A stretch of 64,000 bases of DNA from Heterocephalus glaber (lineage: Eukaryota > Chordata > Mammalia > Rodentia > Bathyergidae). Both the position numbers and the translations under genes were made by a program. The stretch is from positions 11,471,180-11,535,179 of the forward strand of contig NW_004624747.1 in NCBI RefSeq assembly GCF_000247695.1, written 5' to 3'. Shown here one piece after another: positions 59,547 through 64,000 of the stretch (the first letter of the stretch is position 1; each line of letters opens with the position of its first letter). The notes beneath the pieces were generated by a model. It made no database searches, was not told the origin of the DNA, and saw only the letters and a program-made list of their open reading frames with translations.

Positions 59547-59941
59547 TGTCTTAGTTACTTTTTCATCACTGAGACAAAATGCCCAACACCCATAATGTAA
59601 AGGAGGAGAAGTTTACTTTGGCTTACAGTTTCAGTCCATGGCTGGCTGGCTTCAAGGCAGGAATAAGATGGCAGAGGAGCAGATGGCAGGGTAGGAGAAA
59701 ATGTGCTCAACTCATGGTGGCCAGGAAGCAGAGAGGGGAGAGAGGAGCCAAGCACAAGAATACACCCTCCTAGGTCACTCCCCCAGGGACCCACCTCCAA
59801 CCAAGCTCTACCTTTTAACAGCACATTCAACTACTGAACTCATTAATAGATGAATCACTACTGGATACAGCACTTCCATGATCCAATAGCCTTCCAAACA
59901 CGTGAGACTTTTGGGGGACATTTTAGATCCAAATCACAACA
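59547..59941 (-). repeat. ORR1-like MaLR LTR nested in LINE-1
   Basis: Inverted LTR tgtcttagttactttttcat through 'gatccaaatcacaaca'. Second insertion in the same L1. Confidence 0.8.
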
Positions 59942-60345
59942 AGGTGGTATCATTTTGCATTTCCACCTGCTGTGTCTAAGGGTCCAGTTATCCACATTCT
60001 CACAAACGCTAGTGTTGCCAGTCTGTTCCTTTTCACATAATCTAGTGGATGTGAGCGGTGTCTTGTGATTTAAATTTGCATCTCCTTAACAATGAATGAT
60101 GGTGTACATCCTCACTTGTACTTAGTTTGTAGCTCTATATTTTCTTCAGTGAAGAGTCATTTCAAATGTTCTGCCTGTTCTCTAATTGGGTTGTTTGTCT
60201 TAGCAATGGGTTGTAACTTCTTTATGTATTCTGATGGCAATTGCTTTGCTGAATATACATATTTGTTCCAAGCCAATGGCTTATCTTTCAATTTTATATC
60301 TTCTGAAGAGAAAAATTGTTCCCTTTAACAGAGTTCAATTGTCAA

Positions 60346-61200
60346 TTTAATTTGTGGGGATTTTTGTTTACTTAAGAAACCTTTATTTAAATTTCACGCA
60401 TTCTTGTGAACCCAGGCACACAAAGACCTCTTAATTCCTAGTTTCTTCCAAGAACACTACTGGCTATTTCCTTCAATCTTCACCCATTTCCTCAATTTCT
60501 CCTCCTCTTCTTGGCTTCATGCTTTGTGTTTTCTGCCTCTCTGCCCTTCCTCATCTTCACCATCAAAATTTATCTGTCCTCTGTCACATCGCTTCTCCAA
60601 CTGTGGACAGCTTGCTAATCTGTTGGTAGAAGACATCTCTGTTCCTAGTAAGTTAGATTTCTTCTCAGTGAGACATGCAGGAACTAATCCTGCTTCCCAG
60701 GGGACCATGTTCATGGAAGTATTTTCTCCTAGCCATTGCAGAGATTGGTAGGAGCCACTACAAAATTCTCCCAAAGCTAAAATTACACCACACATGTGCA
60801 TGTTTCTAGGTGAGGCCAGACTCTACTTGGGAATTAGCAGAAAGTCAATAGTAGCCACAGTATTGGCCATCTAGACTAAAAATAGTAGGTGTTGATTTAT
60901 GGCAGTTGTTCCCATGTAGTGCTGTAGTGTCTCCAGACTGGATTCCAAGATCCAAGTGTTGTTTCTAACTCATTGGATGTTCTAGAAGCACCTGATTTTG
61001 TTGTGTTCATTGTGTACCAACCTAGAGTTTCAAAACTATTCTAGGTTCATTCTTCCTTTGATGACTTCTGACATACTCATAAGAGATATTCCTAGTTTCA
61101 TTTTGTACATAAGGAAAAATGAAGAGTACCAGTATGGTTAAATGACTCAACCAAGGTCACATGGTCAGTTTTTGGAATTCTATGATTCACTCATATGAAG
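60346..61200. other. Intergenic, one weak MIR, no gene
   Basis: 61060-61180 has 'ccaaggtcacatggtcag', a reverse MIR core. The rest is unassigned. Confidence 0.5.
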
Positions 61201-61229
61201 GCACTGTTTAATTGTTTTCCATATGTTGT

Positions 61230-61640
61230 TATATCAGTATTGGTCAGCTCTTACCTTGATATTGCTTCATAGAAAACCATCTAAAATCAGTGATTTCAAG
61301 TGACAGTTGTGTGTTCTTGAAGGTCTAACTACAGACTGCACCATAACAGGGTTGGGTTGGACTTCAGGCCTTATCATTCAGACTGAAAGTCAAGTTCAAA
61401 TTTGTTTTGTGTATGCTTGATTTTTCGGGTTCAAGCTAAAGAGGCAGCAACTACCTGGGAAGAGCTTTTCTCATGGAGATGATAGAAGCACACACAAGAG
61501 AATTTCCAAGCACATTCGTAGCCTCTGCTTACATCCTCTCTGCTAACAACCCATAGGCTGAATAAGTCACATGGCCAAGTCCAATGCCAAGCAGCGAGGA
61601 AGTAGGTTCTGGCTCTGGGAGAATGAGCTGCTACCAGTAA
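61230..61640 (-). repeat. Probable MLT1-type LTR
   Basis: 'attgcttcatagaaaaccat', 'atggagatgatagaagcaca', 'taagtcacatggccaagtcc' resemble an old inverted MaLR/MLT1-class LTR. Tentative. Confidence 0.4.
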
Positions 61641-61685
61641 GTCCTATGGCAGGGAAACAAGGAAGGATGAAGAATTTGAGCTGGT

Positions 61686-61943
61686 CAGCTGGGTGTGATG
61701 GCGCATGCCTGTAATCCCAGCACTTTGGAAGGCTGAGGCAGAAAGACTGCAAGTCCAAGCCCAGCCTGAGCAACTTAGCAACTCAGTGAGACCCTGTGTC
61801 AAGATAAAAAAAAAAAAAATGAAGGGACTGGGGATGTAGCTCAGGCCTTGGTTTCAATCTACAGGAAGGAAGGAAAGAAGGAAGAAAGGAAGGATGGAAT
61901 CAAGGAAGGAAGGAAGGAAGGAAAGAGAGGGAGGAAGGAGTTG
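61686..61943 (+). repeat. B1-dID composite SINE with (GGAA)n tail
   Basis: B1 half 'gcctgtaatcccagcacttt', ID half 'actggggatgtagctcaggc', then a GGAA/AAGG tail 61862-61940. Confidence 0.9.
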
Positions 61944-61944
61944 G

Positions 61945-62110
61945 AGATAATCATTCAACCTAACACACCATTTAATCCTCAACTCTAGTAGTTAGGCATT
62001 ATTATTTTTCCTATTTTACTGATGAAACAGAGGTTGGAGTTATACAGCTAGTAATGAAAAAGAAATGGAGATACCTTCAGGCCTTCTAACCCCCAGACTC
62101 CATCTCTCAA
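61945..62110 (-). repeat. MIR SINE
   Basis: 'cctattttactgatgaaaca', 'tatacagctagtaatg'. Reverse MIR. Confidence 0.65.
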
Positions 62111-62850
62111 TAACTTAGTCAACTCTTGATGAAATGCTGCCCTACTCAGAGGAAAATCAAGCAACAGATTTGTCCTCCGCAAACTGCAAGGGATGCAGCA
62201 CCGCTAAGGTGTCCGAGGCTCTGTCCATGGTTCTGAAACATTGTTACTGTTGAGTCAACATTGTTTTCCGGAGACTGATTTCAGTGCAACTCTACTGGGA
62301 ATTTTCATCCATCTGAATGAAGACAGCCAGAAAGACGTGAAGAAATCAGACCACAAGTGCATACAGGCTGACGATTCCCTTCAAACACTGTCCAGGCAAT
62401 GACTTTTGTTGGCACAAAACTTTCAAGTTGGAGGAGCTTCCAGGAAAAAACCCACTTGCAAGCATGACTAGAAAATTAAATAGCTAAAGAAAAGCAGAAG
62501 TCATGCACATTCAGTGGCACAAAGCTATGTGGGTGGCCACACCAATAAACAAGTTCTTGAGGACAGGAGGGTAAAACAGCTCTGCACAGGCAACCAGGCC
62601 ATAATTGCTGTGAGGGCCTCAGTTAGTTATACAAACATGCTTGGTGTTTTCTTTTTTCTTGATGCAATTTACATGTTCTGGAACAAGGAGGACCATGACT
62701 TAAGTGCTACTATTTATATGGCTGATTTCATGGGTACTTGATGGTCCTTTCACCTTTCTGTGACAACCCTCCTCTTCACTATGGACAATTTGGGTTGGGT
62801 TTGCAAGCTCCTTGATTATGAGTGCAGTGCTTCTGGTCTATACTTAAATT
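62111..62850. other. Intergenic, nothing recognised
   Basis: A 75-codon open frame at 62514-62741 has no recognisable motif and no splice context, so I do not call it a gene. Confidence 0.5.
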
Positions 62851-62855
62851 TGTAG

Positions 62856-63044
62856 ATAGGAGCTTGATGTGGTGACACACATTTATAATTCCAGCTCCCT
62901 GGGAGCCTGAGGGAGGAGGATTGCAAGCTGGAGCCCAGCCTGGGCAACTTAGCAAGACTCTGTCTCAAGATTTTATAAAGGACTGGGAATGTAGAACAGG
63001 GTGAAAAACCCTGGATTCAATCCCAAGTACCACCAAAAAAGTGT
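62856..63044 (+). repeat. B1-dID composite SINE
   Basis: 'gggagcctgagggaggagga', 'cagcctgggcaacttagcaa', then ID half 'gactgggaatgtagaacagg'. Flanked by tttgtagata / gtgtagatat. Confidence 0.85.
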
Positions 63045-64000
63045 AGATATGGATGTGGTCAGCTGACTCTCCACTGTGGGTGCCCGTGTTTGTAATCACA
63101 GGAGGTTCTGATCAACACCTAGATGGACTGAAGGTCTAAGGGCCCATAATTTTTGCAGCATGAGCTCAAGACTAACCCCAAAACCTCAACATCCACCCAA
63201 TGAACTGGAAAAGCCACCTCTTTAGGATAAAGTTCTTGTGGTGCTTTCAAAGCCATGTGCTTAGAATCTGCTGGGTTCTCAGGGACCTTGTTTGAGACCT
63301 ACATTGCAAAATAACCCTAGTTCTTTACCTCTCTTGTTCCCTTTACCATAGGATTTTCCAGTGCTTGCTGCAGCTCTGACCCTGGGTTTAGCCATAGGGC
63401 TTGATTTGATCACAGAGGTGTTAGTAAATATAACATGACATGACATGATATGATCCTAAAAATGTGTTTCCATGATTAGGCTTGACTGAGGGAGCAAAGC
63501 TTAGTCACCCCTCTTGCCCAAGCTGAAGGAGCAATTCCAGATCATCCAACCATCAGCCCTAGCCCAGACACATAGGTGAATCCCACAAGGTCAGCAGAGG
63601 TCCCCAGCTTACCAGCTCAGATGAGTGAGCAAGCAAACCCTCACTGCGGTGTGCACTGAAACTCTGTGGTTATCACAAAGATGTTACTATAATAATAGAT
63701 AACTAGCATACACCCAGAGAGGTGAAAACAAGATTCCTTGTGACCTCAGAGATCTGGAGAAGTGTCCAGAGGAGGTGAATATAAAAGGGGGCTGTCCAAG
63801 ACTCCAGTTTGGCTTGAAGTAGTACAGCTGTGGTTTTATCAGTGTAACATATTTATATTCCATTCAGGGTTTCGTAAGAAAAAACAATCTGCTGCCCTAT
63901 CAGTTAAAAATGTTTTGGTACACAAGTAATAGAATATCTGACTCATAGAGCCATAAGCAAAAGATATTATCTCGCTTAATAAGAAGCTGGAGGTAGACAG
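63045..64000. other. Intergenic, nothing recognised
   Basis: Only a short (ACATG)n-like run at 63433-63452 stands out. Confidence 0.5.

Larger units (their letters stand above)
58600..60345 (+). repeat. Old LINE-1 3' UTR, split by two MaLR LTRs
   Basis: L1 3' text in order: 'gctttattgaaatacaacaa', then after an LTR 'agaatttcatataaacagaa', 'gtatggatgtaccacatttt', then after a second LTR 'atttgcatctccttaacaat', 'ctaattgggttgtttgtctt'. Non-coding remnant. Confidence 0.7.

Noticed and set aside
42026..64000. Exons of CMKLR1, the expected next gene
   Set aside because: No receptor-like seven-helix coding sequence is seen on either strand; the gene should lie further downstream.

Overview
The window is mammalian nuclear DNA carrying the 3' two-thirds of one protein-coding gene on the + strand, WSCD2 (WSC domain-containing protein 2, also called sialate:O-sulfotransferase 2), followed by about 22 kb of repeat-rich DNA with no recognisable gene. 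The repeats point to a squirrel-related rodent (Sciuridae or a close relative). There are many tRNA-derived ID SINEs, B1 (7SL-derived) SINEs, and above all composite SINEs with a B1 half joined to an ID half, the B1-dID type described from squirrels, dormice and related rodents. There are also rodent ORR1-like MaLR LTRs. I cannot resolve genus.

Gene layout: seven WSCD2 exons are visible at 1371-1485, 5632-5816, 18284-18405, 21348-21522, 26675-26839, 32694-32894 and 39960-40312 (stop codon 40310-40312). All six introns between them are GT-AG and their phases join perfectly. Together they encode about 437 residues. The family length is about 565, so roughly the first 128 residues (cytoplasmic tail, signal anchor, stem) lie in exons 5' of the window. 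Exons at 1371 and 5632 make the first eight-cysteine WSC domain, exons at 18284 and 21348 make the second, and the last three make the sulfotransferase-like domain, with an SFPGAGNTW nucleotide-binding loop and an IRNPY motif. The 3' UTR runs to about 42025 with an ATTAAA signal at 42002.

Introns and flank: introns hold mostly MIR, L2/L1 fragments, MER5/MER2-type DNA transposons, ORR1/MLT-type LTRs and SINEs. Several SINEs have clear target-site duplications. From 42 to 64 kb the sequence is intergenic (in human the next gene is CMKLR1; not seen here). It holds two old LINE-1 blocks with nested LTR and SINE insertions, a tandem duplication of a MER20-like block with a small hAT-type element in one copy, a mariner-type MITE inside a trinucleotide repeat, a degenerate tandem array, and two AT-rich stretches that look like conserved enhancers.

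Most unusual small features: a perfect 19-bp inverted repeat upstream of the first visible exon, a GTACGTGAGT tandem donor, an in-frame 9-nt tandem acceptor, and a retroinserted 36-nt fragment of U2 snRNA with target-site duplications. I found no sign of a new multi-gene system; this is an ordinary vertebrate locus with interesting splicing and repeat details.
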